The notes under the pieces were generated by a model. It was not told the DNA's origin. It saw only the letters and a program-made list of their open reading frames with translations, and made no database searches. A stretch of 64,000 nucleotides of DNA from Isoetes taiwanensis (lineage: Eukaryota; Streptophyta; Lycopodiopsida; Isoetales; Isoetaceae): NCBI GenBank assembly GCA_021234155.1, contig JAJEKV010000038.1, positions 12,924,213-12,988,212 of the forward strand, in the 5' to 3' direction. The translations under genes were made by a program, and so were the position numbers. Shown here piece by piece: positions 35,931 through 46,399 of the stretch. Every line of letters begins with the position of its first letter. Within the stretch, counting starts at the first letter, position 1.

Positions 35931-37264
35931 TTTTGGCCTCTACATTGTCGATTAAGAGCCGCAGCTTCTTTGAGCATGGGGGGATGGCATCGACTTTGCA
36001 CGGGTCATCCGCCCGGCTCATCTATCTGCGGGCGATGTTTGGCCCACACCCGAAGCTATCGCGGTCTCACACGGATGCCTAGACACATTTTGTCGGGGCT
36101 ACGGACATGTAGCGTCAATCGGCCAAGACCGGGGTGGTTCTCATATCCTCTTCACGTCACCCCATGCCTCTGTACTCTCACATATGGGGGGCGGCGTGGG
36201 CGTCCGCCCACCTACAAAGTACCCTAGGGGTGGAGTTCCCCTCCCGCTTCTGGCGGGGGCGTCTATCGCTTGGTGTGGCAGTGGTAGGCGCTTTTATGCC
36301 ATGCGAGAACAAGTCTGATCACCCGGCTATATGATTGGGGCCATCGGTCATCTGTTAGGGCAGCAGTCCGAGCTGTCCTTTGCAATGCCGAGGAGTCGAG
36401 GTTTGGGGCCCGGTCGTCTCTTTAGCTGACACAGGAATGACTGGGCTTGAGTGCGAGGCATTTTTTGGTACGAAGCACTTGGGGTGAAACCCGTCCCCTC
36501 ATCTGCTGCGGGGAAAGCTGGATTCTTGCCGCTTCGGCGGGCAGCCCTTGATAGACACATGCGTCTATTTTCCAGAAAGTGGTTACTATGGGTGATGCTG
36601 GCTCCGCACGGCTACTTGTGCCATGAGTCCCTTGTGGCTTAGAGGCTGTTGGAGGGGAGATAGAGATGATGGTTCGCCCAGATGGAGCGTCGCGAGAACG
36701 CCGGATGCGCGGTTAGGTAGCGTGTGCGTCGTGGCTGCGGGAGTACCCTAGATGCTTGTTTCCTTGGCAAGCTCACGGGACCCCATTGCTCTAAGCGGGT
36801 CAAAATGGCCCATTACAAGGAGCACATCAACCCGTGTTAGCCGGGCCCCGACTCTACTGCGTTCCCGGTTGCCCCACGAAAAAGCCTTGAACTCATTGCC
36901 TCCATTACGCCTGACGGTGCCCACCATCTTCGCGCCGAAGGCGAGGCGGTGGATTGGGGAGCCCAGCGCCGGGACAGGCTGCATCGGTCTTTGTCAAAGC
37001 GGGTGCCATTGAGGATGAGTCTCACACTTTCGAGTTGCCCGGCCGTTGGTCAGTCCAGGGCGGAATCGCGGCTCTTGAAATGCGGCGGACGTGCCCTTGC
37101 ATTTCGCTGATGAACACACCGTCGATGCGTGCCACGGGGTCATACAGGAGGTACTAGACTGCGAGGTCACCTTTGCCCCCTTTGGTATCCGGTGACTAGG
37201 CACTACGGGGGGTGGTGCATGCCGTATATATTGGGATGTTTTACGCATTTTATATGATTAGCAA

Positions 37265-37430
37265 CCTTGTTTGAGGGGGGTGATTGCTGCCCGCGGTTTT
37301 TCCCTCGAAAACCCGGCGGGGTTTTTAATCCGGCGTAATCCGCTTGCTTGCGTTTTTGTATTGGGTCCCATAGACCGATTGGTCTCCGTGGGCCCGATAA
37401 AAGTACCTTCCTTCCTTCCTTCCTTCCTTT
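37265..37430 (+). other. 3' untranslated part and TTCC tail of the GC-rich LINE
   Basis: Contains ggtttttccctcgaaaaccc and a CGG/GGC-rich stem-like segment, then six TTCC units. A similar phrase appears at 56690-56740, where it suggests another LINE 3' end. Confidence 0.6.
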
Positions 37431-39726
37431 TGTATTTTTATGCGCTTTTTTGCATATGGTTTTGCTATGATTTCATCGTATGTAATTGAATGTACTAATG
37501 CGTACATCTAGAGTCTTATCTGAGTGCATTAATTTTGGACTAGTTTTATTGATCTTTTCCAATGGTTTAAGACCCTTTTTATTTTTAAGCTTCAAATCAT
37601 GGCATGCAAGACCTCGAGAGTTCTACTTTAGGGTTGGATTTGAGAGCTCTAGGGTTTTAGGGATTGTAGCCCTTTGCTTAGCGATGGCTTGCGGGAGCTC
37701 TATGGTAGTTTCGCAATGGCGGGGGTCCTCACGGCATGCTCTCTGAGATAACTATGGAGGGATTAGGCGGCCCAGTTGTCTGCGGGAGGTGGGGATGATC
37801 CATTGCGGTGTGTATACAAGCTCTGTTTGCCTTGGCTATGGGCCTCTCGGAATCCGCCCTCTGCAGAAGAAACCAGAGCAAAAAAGGTAAACATGCACAC
37901 AACCCACAACTTTTCAACTCCCGAATCTGCTCCTCCTTTCCGCAATGCCGTTCTTCTTCCCATTTGGGCTGCAAAATCCGGCCCCTCATGCAATAGGCCA
38001 TACATAAATCTGTAGAGGATAATCCAGGATGGAAAATTGTCTTTGGAAGAATCCCCTTTTAGGCGATCGAAATGCCCGGACAAACCCATTTCTTTAATCA
38101 TGGATGCCGCACCATTTGGGGAATGACATTTGAAAAGCATTCAAAGAATCGAAATGGATGGCTTTCCGTCATCCAATTTGGAAATTGTTTCATAATTGCG
38201 CGTGAAGACCAAGGAACTTTTCTAATGACAAGTATCATTACTTTATTGTTTTTAGATTAAGATGTCTACCTTAAATGCATTGTTGAAGATTATCTTCGGT
38301 TTCCACCGGATAGAAGAGCATTAGAGAACATGTATTAGCACTAACCTTGCCATATGAAGGAAAGTTATATGCACTTCAAAGGAGGATGCTATGATGTCGG
38401 GCTCACCAAGCTACCGCAAGGCCATTATCACGGTTTATATCACGGTTTAGAGTTAAATGCAAACCCTTGCGAGGGATAAAGGTTAAACTTCAGAGGATAA
38501 AAGTATGTCTAATAAATAGAATAGTCATTATTATAAAACCGCATTTGGTTGTTCCTTCATTCTTAAACAACCATATTTACATTAACGAATGAAAACATAA
38601 CATAGAGATGGCTAATAATCTAAAGAGATTTTGGTTGATGCTTTTTTGCATGAAGTGGAACATGGGCTTAGCTTGATTAGATGGAAGAATAGTCTAGGAC
38701 GTGGATTCAATATCAGGTTAGCACATTCCTCATGTTAATTATAGTGGACAGAAACATCTCTAATATATGGAGATGGCCATCTCTATCATATGCTAGAAAA
38801 CGTAGGTAACACGGCCATGGATAAAACCGTAGAGCAAAGATGTAGTGTCTCACGCTGCAAGAGAATCCTAGTTGTGTGTGGCGCCAAAGACCTTGATGCT
38901 TGTAGGAATGGGGAGGCCATTGAGATGTAGTTGTTGAATAAATATGTCAAGCTGATGCATGCTCAATTTGCTCCACAAAGAAATACGAGTTGAAATATGA
39001 ATGTGACCTCCATTTTGTCAACTTACAAAAGCAATTGGAGAGGTTGAAAAGTTCATGTGTTCATGACTGGCTAGAGCCCACAATTACGCTTTTGGTATCC
39101 AGAGGTCATGGTCCCCGATTCTCGACTTGAAGCATTTCCATATGTCTTTGTTTCTAGATGGAACGTAAACATTCATAGATGAGGTACGCAAATTTCTAGA
39201 ATGTTGTTATGTATTTCAAATCGATTATATTTTAAACCAATCAATTGTTGTATCCATTTGCAGTTTCAAATGCACACCTGAGCACCTATTCTCTTCATCC
39301 AAAGTCCCTAGAGTGTAATTGAGGGATGTCAGAAAATAATAAGGTTTCATGCATAAACATTTTCATCAATAGATGTTAAATGCTCTAGGTATTTCGTGCA
39401 TAGAGATTTTCATGAACACTATACTACTAAAATTTGTACCGTGATATTGGCTTTGGCATCACGTGCTATATTGAAAACTAATTATGACTTTGGCTTCTTG
39501 TGTTTGAATTACAATCCTCGTACATATTTTATGAATGTGGTCATATAAATTATGCTTAAGCTACCAACGAAACATTTAAACTTCTCACCATGTGTTCTAA
39601 TGCCATTCTTTAGTCAAATTACAACTAAAATCAAAGTTTTGTTTCAACTATGTTTTGCCAAACAAAAATTTAAGGCCTCCTCAGGTTCAATTGCAACACT
39701 GAAGCTTCTTAGTAAGTATCTATCTA

Positions 39727-39760
39727 TTTAGGTGACGAGGGCCCGAAGGGCCCAAAATTT
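39727..39760 (-). other. Possible Helitron-like 3' end on the minus strand
   Basis: On the minus strand a GGGCCC-TTC-GGGCCC hairpin is followed by TCGTCAC and CTAA. This resembles a Helitron terminus, but the next base is A rather than the required T. Confidence 0.25.
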
Positions 39761-40604
39761 TTTTAATATAACAATCAACACACAACTACCATTAACATTA
39801 TTAACACAAACCATTGCATTTAACACATTTAAATTAAAATCCCCCTTAAACCCCCTTTCGTTTGGGTGCATATTCATACGGGGGGTTACTCCGGGCAACG
39901 AGAGCCATCGGATGGGCATATTTGCCCTTTATTCCAAGATCTGGACCGTACATAGCAATCCTCGTTTGTGGGGTATGCATGTACAAGTTTTTGTATACTG
40001 TATATTAAGGTTTATCTTGTTGTGAAGATGTTACAAATTTGAAGTTTCTTGTAAAGTTCTCCTCTATCGGCATCAGTTAATATCATGTAAACTCTATTCT
40101 AGATGTTGTAGAGATATCAATAGAAAAGATAAACTTTACATCATACAAACTAGTACTGCCAAACATATTGACGCGACGACGCTTAAGGTTTTCTACACTT
40201 CAGCGCAAAATACTCTAAGCTATTTGGAATTGAACCAAGTATGTCAAAAATTTTGTGTGTCTATGCGGGCCATTTCATTTGGTTACAAGAAGATAACAGA
40301 GGCAAGACATTATGTAAGAGATTGGCGGATGGCATGGGCCATGGACGTTGGACCTCTCTTATACTCTACACATGGAGGGTCAGACTTTATTTCTCCAAGA
40401 GACTAAGGTGGACATGGCAGTTACATAATATCCCCTGTTATTAGAAGATTTTTGTTCTGATACATTAGTATATTGTTGGTAAAGGTATCGTAGTTGGTGG
40501 AGCTTCTAGAGCTCGCAATTGCAACATATAAAGTCTATTGGTGTGGTGATTTCTCTAATTCAGGCATTTTGCAACATTTGATGATGCAAATAAATGATGG
40601 CTTC

Positions 40605-40793
40605 GATGTCCTCTCCTTTAATTGGGTATTTTTTGTAATATGTTGTCAAAAACTATAGCACTCGACAACCAATTATCTGATGATGGAGTTATCACAATTG
40701 ATGTCCTCTCCTTTAATTGGGCAGTTTTTGTAATACATTGTCAAAAGCTATAGCACTTGACAACCAATTATTTGATGATGGAGTTATCACTAT
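40605..40793. repeat. Two-copy tandem repeat, period 95 bp
   Basis: Units start gatgtcctctcctttaattg at 40605 and 40700 and end gatgatggagttatcac. They are about 93% identical by eye. Confidence 0.9.
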
Positions 40794-41680
40794 CTGTTTA
40801 GTACTTGTGCACTCACTAGGCAACGTTTTTAGAGGGTCAATGTATATGCTCATCTTCGTAAAAAAAACAGCAGCATAAGCAATGATGACATTTGCAAATA
40901 TATTAGATAGCATGTCAACGCTTAAAGTGCTGAATCGTTGGCAGTTTAGTAACTCCAAGGCTCAAACACATATCACATCCAAGGGAAAAATGCATGAACC
41001 TACCCAGTTTTCTTTAATCTCTTTTAACATGAAATGATGACTTGAGGTTCGCCTATGGTACTTACCCAGATATCGGGCTTTACCAATCCGTTGCCATTTT
41101 TAATACCATGCCTAGAACCCAATATGAAAAACATCTGAGACATGAATTACTTTAGCTCCACAATTTCATGCAACTAAACACATGAATCTCTATGAAGATC
41201 GAGGATCCCAATCACCTCAAGTAAAAACATATGGACAAACAAAGATTCAGCTGGTTCACATAGCATGATATAATATGTTTGTTTATAACCTGTCTATATG
41301 GCAAGATCTATGGTACTATATATGGAAACAAGAATACTATAAGAATGAGAACTAGAATAAACTTGAATACAACTGGATTTACAAATTTTAGATGGAATGT
41401 GGTCCATTTTTTTCTCCTAAATTTATATCGATACAGTGACAGACATGAATAATGAAGCCATGAGATTTGCATTCTTGTCGACATAAGCCAAGGATTAAAT
41501 TGCAAATACCTTACTTTACTGAATATTCAAAATAATGGCTCTAGTTTTGAACTTATTTTTGGTCTTCCATTCCACCTTCATAGCTTGCACATCTGGCTAT
41601 GAATGTGCCTTTGCACAGTTTCTCAATATATAATCTCATATCTACCTTGTCTGTGACAGCAATGGTGGTATGGATACCTT

Positions 41681-41706
41681 GGGTATAAGCGCGCTTTTGG
41701 GGGACA
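41681..41706 (+). repeat. Left terminal inverted repeat of the DNA transposon
   Basis: Pairs with 49310-49335 at 25 of 26 positions. Two AAGCACCC motifs follow at 41721-41728 and 41732-41739. Confidence 0.9.
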
Positions 41707-41930
41707 ATTTTGCGAAATGAAAGCACCCCCCAAGCACCCTGCTTTGGTTTTTTATGGTGGGGGGGCTTTCATTGACGTTTTGCCGGGCTGGAGGAAAGAT
41801 TCCCCGTCACTTCCCCGTCACAAAATAGGGTTCCCGCCAATAGCTTTTCACTGTACTCCGACCTCCAGGTATGAATCAGAGCGCCAGAGGAGGATCATTG
41901 CATGTCATTTTTTCGTGAAATTATTTGGAA

Positions 41931-44616
41931 ATGGCAGGTAGCAGCAATGATTCGCCAGCCGCCGGGAGAGAAAAAAAAAGGTTAGTTTTAGGTTTCTTGA
42001 TATCCTTTCTCTTTCTTTTCGCCAAAAACTTAGTTCTTTCTTAATTTTCCTCTTGCATTTCGGATGAAAGTCGCTACTCTGATCGAGGAGTTAGCTAAGT
42101 TTCGAGGGCTATGTAATGAGGGCGGGGATCCGGAGACAATAACTTGGGATGAATGCCCTCCGAAGATTTCCGAGGTATGGTCGAGCTAATGAAGGAGGGA
42201 AAAATCAAACTACACAAAGCCCTACACGAGTTTGCAAGATCGGTTAGGGATTTGGCGGTCGAGTGTACCGGTTTGGGATCAAGAACAAGGAAGCAAGGGT
42301 TTATTTTGCAAGAGCTTTTGCATGGCGAGAATACAAGAAAAGCAAGACACGATACCGCAAAATATTTGGTTAAGCTGGGCAAAGTTTGCATTTACAGTAT
42401 GAACCAGCCAGGGAAAATGTTTAAAAATCTGGGGATGTAGTAATTTGAGACATGCTTAAAGAATATAAATGTGGGACTTGAAGCATTGCAAGATAGGGCA
42501 GGTACATCAGAAACTGAATTAAAAAGCATGTCTTCTAAATTTGTTGAGTTGCACAATGAGGTATGTAGGCTTGATGGCATGATTTTGCTTATGAAGATGC
42601 TTGCATGGCACTTGCGGGGGATATTCAAGAGCAAAAAGTTGCATTGAAGATTTCAGTTCTTTATTTCCAGAAGAAGATGGAGCCCTGAATGAACTTGCAA
42701 AGCAGGGTGATGGTATGGGTTTATCTCTCTTAACTATGGTAAGGAAAAAAAAAAGCATGATAGAGAAGAGGAGTGCCTTTCAGATGCAGGCACAAGACCT
42801 TGAGTTGCAGTTGTCTTCTTGCGGACAACTCAACAAAGATTTTCGAAACGCCATTTCTAACTTGAACGGACTTGGATCTAATTACCTTCACAAGTCTTTG
42901 ATCAAACCATATGCGAGGGTGAATGGATGGTTGTAGATGGGGAGGATGGATGCAAGGCCTGCATGCTTTCTTTTGACACACAGTTTCAGTTGCAGGTGAC
43001 ATTAGATTGTGGACACTCATACCATCTACTATGCTTCCAATTGTGCTTGGAGAATTTGTGCTGTATAGTATGCAAGGCAACTATACCTACTGGGATTTAG
43101 CGACCACGGGTGGGATATGCGAGATCATATCCCCGATCCGTAAGAAGTTTCGAGGGGGACAATGACAGGGATCGTATTACAGTTTCAAGTGATTATGAAA
43201 CTCCAGCCAATGATGATAACAACATGAAAAGAAGGCCTATAACCAGAGCCATGACCAGTCCAGCTGGAAAAGGTAATTGCATTTCTGTTAATTGAATTAG
43301 AATGTAGAAGAATGTAAATTCTTTTAATTAACATTTGTGCATTGCAGGGAGCAAAAAGAAGAGGAAGGTCTGCAGAGAACAAGTCGAGATTACTGGGTAA
43401 AACATGTTTCTTTGTTGTGTATGGATTCATGTGTAGAAGGTGTTAGTTGCTTTATTGATTTTGCGGGATCGGCATCCCCAAAAACACCAAGAGTCCAAAG
43501 AAGGCCACTAACACCAAGAGTCCAAAGAAGGCCTTTGCCACGAAATGTGAATACAATACACTGCTGATGGTCTTGAGATGATCGAGCAACACATTAGCTC
43601 AATCCCAAAAGCAGAGTACCACATTGCTTTGCCGAGAAGATGGGGTTGCTAAAGTATTAGATTTTGATGATGCCATGCCGGACAAGTGTAAGAAAGGGGA
43701 AAAGCATGCCTAGGAAGTGGAAGACTCAAATAAGGGAACTGATGGTATGAACCAATTACCATTACCATTACTAATGATATTGGTAAATTCTTGAATGCTT
43801 ACTATTCTTTTTTTTTTTTTTTTTTTTTTTGCGCGGTTCCTTTTACTACACCCCGATTACCAAGCGTGTGGAAAAGAAGACCAAAAAAGGAAGGAGAAAG
43901 TTGGAGCTGAGGGGAAAATTTGGATCATCAAAACGAAAGCGTTTGGGCGTACTTTTTGAACAAGAGCGGCGGGGTTTGCAAGCGGGGGCCTATATGAAAG
44001 CGTGGGGTTTGCAAAGCGAGTTTGAACAAAGCGGCCGGGGTTTATTGAGCAATGAAGTTGAGGACACGCATAAACAATGAGGTCTTGGTATAGAGCATTC
44101 AAATTTTGGTGCTAGTTGTGACTCACGGGTTTGTCAACCATGTGCGGTATCCGGGGTCTAGTTCAATACCGGTTGCTCGGTGTTGTTAACACTGTCTGAT
44201 AGTTCCTTTGGTGCTGCAGAGGTTTGTTCAGATGCTTTTTTTGTGCATAGAGTTAATCCTATATGTAATCCACAAATAGATCAGACAAGCACAAAGGATA
44301 CCTCTGCAGTTGATGAGGCTATTCAGGGGGTTTGCAATGAAATACTAGGTGGTAAAGAAGTTGCTAAAGAAGGTGAGTCAGACACATGTACAGGTGCTAC
44401 AAATGTAGAAGAAGATCATGTTACAAAAAAGTGGTTCTTGCCGAGAAAGAAGCTGATGTTGGAGATGAAGAGGCAATGAAAGAAGATACGGATGTTGGAG
44501 AAAGTGAAGAAGGCGATGAAAATGAAGATGGTGATGAGAGTGAAGATGATGTGGGCCCGAAACACTTGGCCAATACTATCTGCCATGATAGTGAAGAAGA
44601 AGATTCATTAAAATAG
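41931..44616 (+). pseudogene. Transposon gene 1: coiled-coil, RING-type finger and NLS protein
   Basis: An ATG at 41931 (MAGSSNDSPAAGREKKR) is followed by a possible donor at 41981. A helical Lys/Glu-rich segment spans about 42160-42900 over several frames. A zinc finger at 42951-43085 has C-x2-C-x15-C-G-H-x2-H-x2-C-x9-C-x2-C, the RING spacing. Its frame stays open to 43272 apart from one TAG at 43099. An intron 43273-43347 (GT...AG) restores the frame into SKKKRKV, an SV40-like nuclear localisation signal, and the exon ends at a donor at 43397. Further on come KSPKKA repeats (about 43490-43535), a basic region (43860-43960) and an acidic tail (44480-44610). RING fingers often act as ubiquitin ligases; here the role is unknown. 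A T run of about 27 bases at 43806-43832 interrupts the region. Confidence 0.65.
42951..43085 (+). other. RING-type zinc-binding motif in transposon gene 1
   Basis: All eight metal ligands are present in one frame: C, C, C, H, H, C, C, C. The core reads DCGHSYHLLC. The ligand order C3-H-H-C3 is that of RING-H2 fingers. Confidence 0.7.
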
Positions 44617-44959
44617 GCGAGGTTTGTTAAGGGTTTGTTAATATTTGGTGTTAATATTGGTGATTGGGGATGTATTCGATTAATGTCAGATTCGGTATGT
44701 ATCATTTTTGGAAACTTAAGTTATTCCTACAAAGAAACAGGTTATGTAATGGCCAGATTTTTGCAAGTTAACAAACCGTGTTAACTTCATATATATTTTA
44801 ACTTATATACCCGGTGGAAGAGATGTTGAATGTTCTTACACTCTTCATCGATATTATCTTGTGCTTTTACATGATTTTTGATATGAAATACAAACAGATT
44901 TTTGATATTTGTGCACAGTTGGAACTTGATTGATTTTCCTGTGTTTTTCTTGAATTCGG

Positions 44960-45182
44960 TCTGCCCCTGTTTCAAATTCATGTAAATTCAAATTCATATA
45001 AGCTCAAATTCATCTAAGTTTCAAATTCATTTAAGTTCAAATTCATCTAAGTTCAAAATTCATCTAAGTTTAAAATTCATCTAAGTTCAAAAATTCATCT
45101 AAGTTTAAAATTCATCTAAGTTCAAATACATCTAAGTTCAAATACATCTCATCTAAGTTCAAATTCATCTAAGTTCAAAGCG
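44960..45182. repeat. Minisatellite of 16-18 bp units (AAGTTCAAATTCATCT)
   Basis: About twelve units with T/A and length variation lie in tandem, in the central non-coding part of the DNA transposon. Confidence 0.9.
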
Positions 45183-45400
45183 TGCAAGGGAATATTAGCG
45201 TGAATATTCCCAAGGTAAGACCCCTTATGGAATCTAGAACTCGAGAAACTTGCAAGGGAATATTCCATGGGTACCTTTGTCAAGGAAATATTCCATAGAA
45301 TATTCCACGGGTAATACCCTTATGAATTCTAGAACTCGAAATTGCAAGGGAATATTCCATGGGTAATACCCTAGCAATTTTAGAACTCAAAATTAGAAGG
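45183..45400. repeat. Repeats of a gcaagggaatattccatggg unit
   Basis: Three to four degenerate copies of a 50-110 bp unit containing ggaatattcca and aatacccttatg...tctagaactcgaaa. Part of the transposon centre. Confidence 0.75.
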
Positions 45401-45417
45401 GCAACCCGAGGCACCAA

Positions 45418-45455
45418 AAGCACCCCAAGCACCTCGAAAGCACCCCAAGCATCCC
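45418..45455 (+). repeat. Central AAGCACCCC cluster of the DNA transposon
   Basis: Four near-tandem motifs: AAGCACCCC at 45418, AAGCACCTC at 45427, AAGCACCCC at 45438 and AAGCATCCC at 45447. The same motif occurs twice just inside each terminus. They are candidate transposase-binding sites by analogy with subterminal repeats of other transposons. Confidence 0.7.
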
Positions 45456-45599
45456 GGATATCTTAGTACGACAAATGATCATCTTCATTTACAACAAATT
45501 TAATTTGAGATACAAGGAGGATATGGAGACAAGGTAAATTTTTGTATTAGGATCAATTCTTTACAAGTTACATTCACTTCATTTACAAGTTACAAGTTA

Positions 45600-45950
45600 A
45601 GAAATCATCTAAGATTTCTTGGAAGTCCTTTAGCGATTGATTTTTTGGAAACTTCGGACATCACATTTGTTCTTTGAGTGCTTTTGGACTTACTTTTAGC
45701 ACCAGATTTCTTGGCAGTAACTGCGGACATCACATCACCGAATCTGCATTCTTGGATGTCCTTTTAGCGCAGATTTTTGGAAACTTCGGACATCACATTT
45801 GTTCTTTGAGTCTGCTTTTTGGACTTACTTTTAGCACGCATTTCTTGGCAGCCGGACATCACATCAGCTTACGAGATCTGCATTCTTGGATGTACTTTTA
45901 GCACATTTCTTGGAAGCCGCAGACATCACATTTGCTTACGAGTCTGGCGG
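45600..45950. repeat. Degenerate tandem repeat with cggacatcacat phrase
   Basis: At least five copies of a 60-75 bp unit (tttcttgga...cggacatcacat...ttggact-acttttagcac), with heavy length variation. Confidence 0.75.
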
Positions 45951-46399
45951 AGGTAAGCAATTAATTATTTGCTCATTATTATGCTTCTTGGACAACTTAT
46001 ACATGTTTTCCTCGTCGACAACATCCGCAATTCAACTTTTGACAATAACAAGATGAGAATAGTTGCGGTATGCGGCTTGTTTACCGAAGTTCATATTTTT
46101 TGTAGGACCTCAACTCATAGTACTTCCCTGTAATGATGTGCTCTCTTCGCTGAATTTTGCACCCCGACCATCTACAAAGCCGTTTCTACTACATGCATGG
46201 CCTCGGTGCACTTTACTAGCCAAAAATCATACTTGTTTTTTTGTTTACGGTTCGCTAACAATGGCAAAGTTGTCACTGGCTCTATGAGGCTAGCTTTCCA
46301 TTGATTATCACCCTCAAGCGCACATGCTCAATTATATCTTCTCGATCCACCTCCTTTGGTTTGAGTTGAGGAATAGACAAAGGCTTTTGTTCTTATCAA

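Larger units (their letters stand above)
34165..37432 (+). mobile_element. GC-rich LINE with (TTCC)n tail, broken
   Basis: A 3.3-kb GC- and CpG-rich element ending in six TTCC units (37407-37430). Endonuclease, RT and C-terminal parts occur in order on the + strand but in many frames. It belongs to the family of the minus-strand copy at 23539-25400, judged from the shared tail and the shared RT phrase S-x-IDHIF. The 5' limit is set from the composition change. No target duplication was found by eye. Confidence 0.75.
37440..41676. other. Mostly AT-rich intergenic DNA
   Basis: No supported gene. At 37625-37660 a gggttttagggattg telo-box-like stretch precedes an ATG at 37683. At 37890 a donor-like aaaaaag|gtaaac ends a 28-codon open stretch from 37808. 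Neither makes a convincing gene. A 95-bp two-copy tandem lies at 40605-40793 (listed separately). Confidence 0.4.

Noticed and set aside
36748-37248. Several 60-85-codon open stretches on the minus strand
   Set aside because: GC-rich LINE DNA has few stops by composition; the RT/EN motifs are all on the plus strand.
44421-44705. Ser-rich minus-strand open stretch
   Set aside because: Antisense of the acidic GAA/GAT-rich tail of transposon gene 1.
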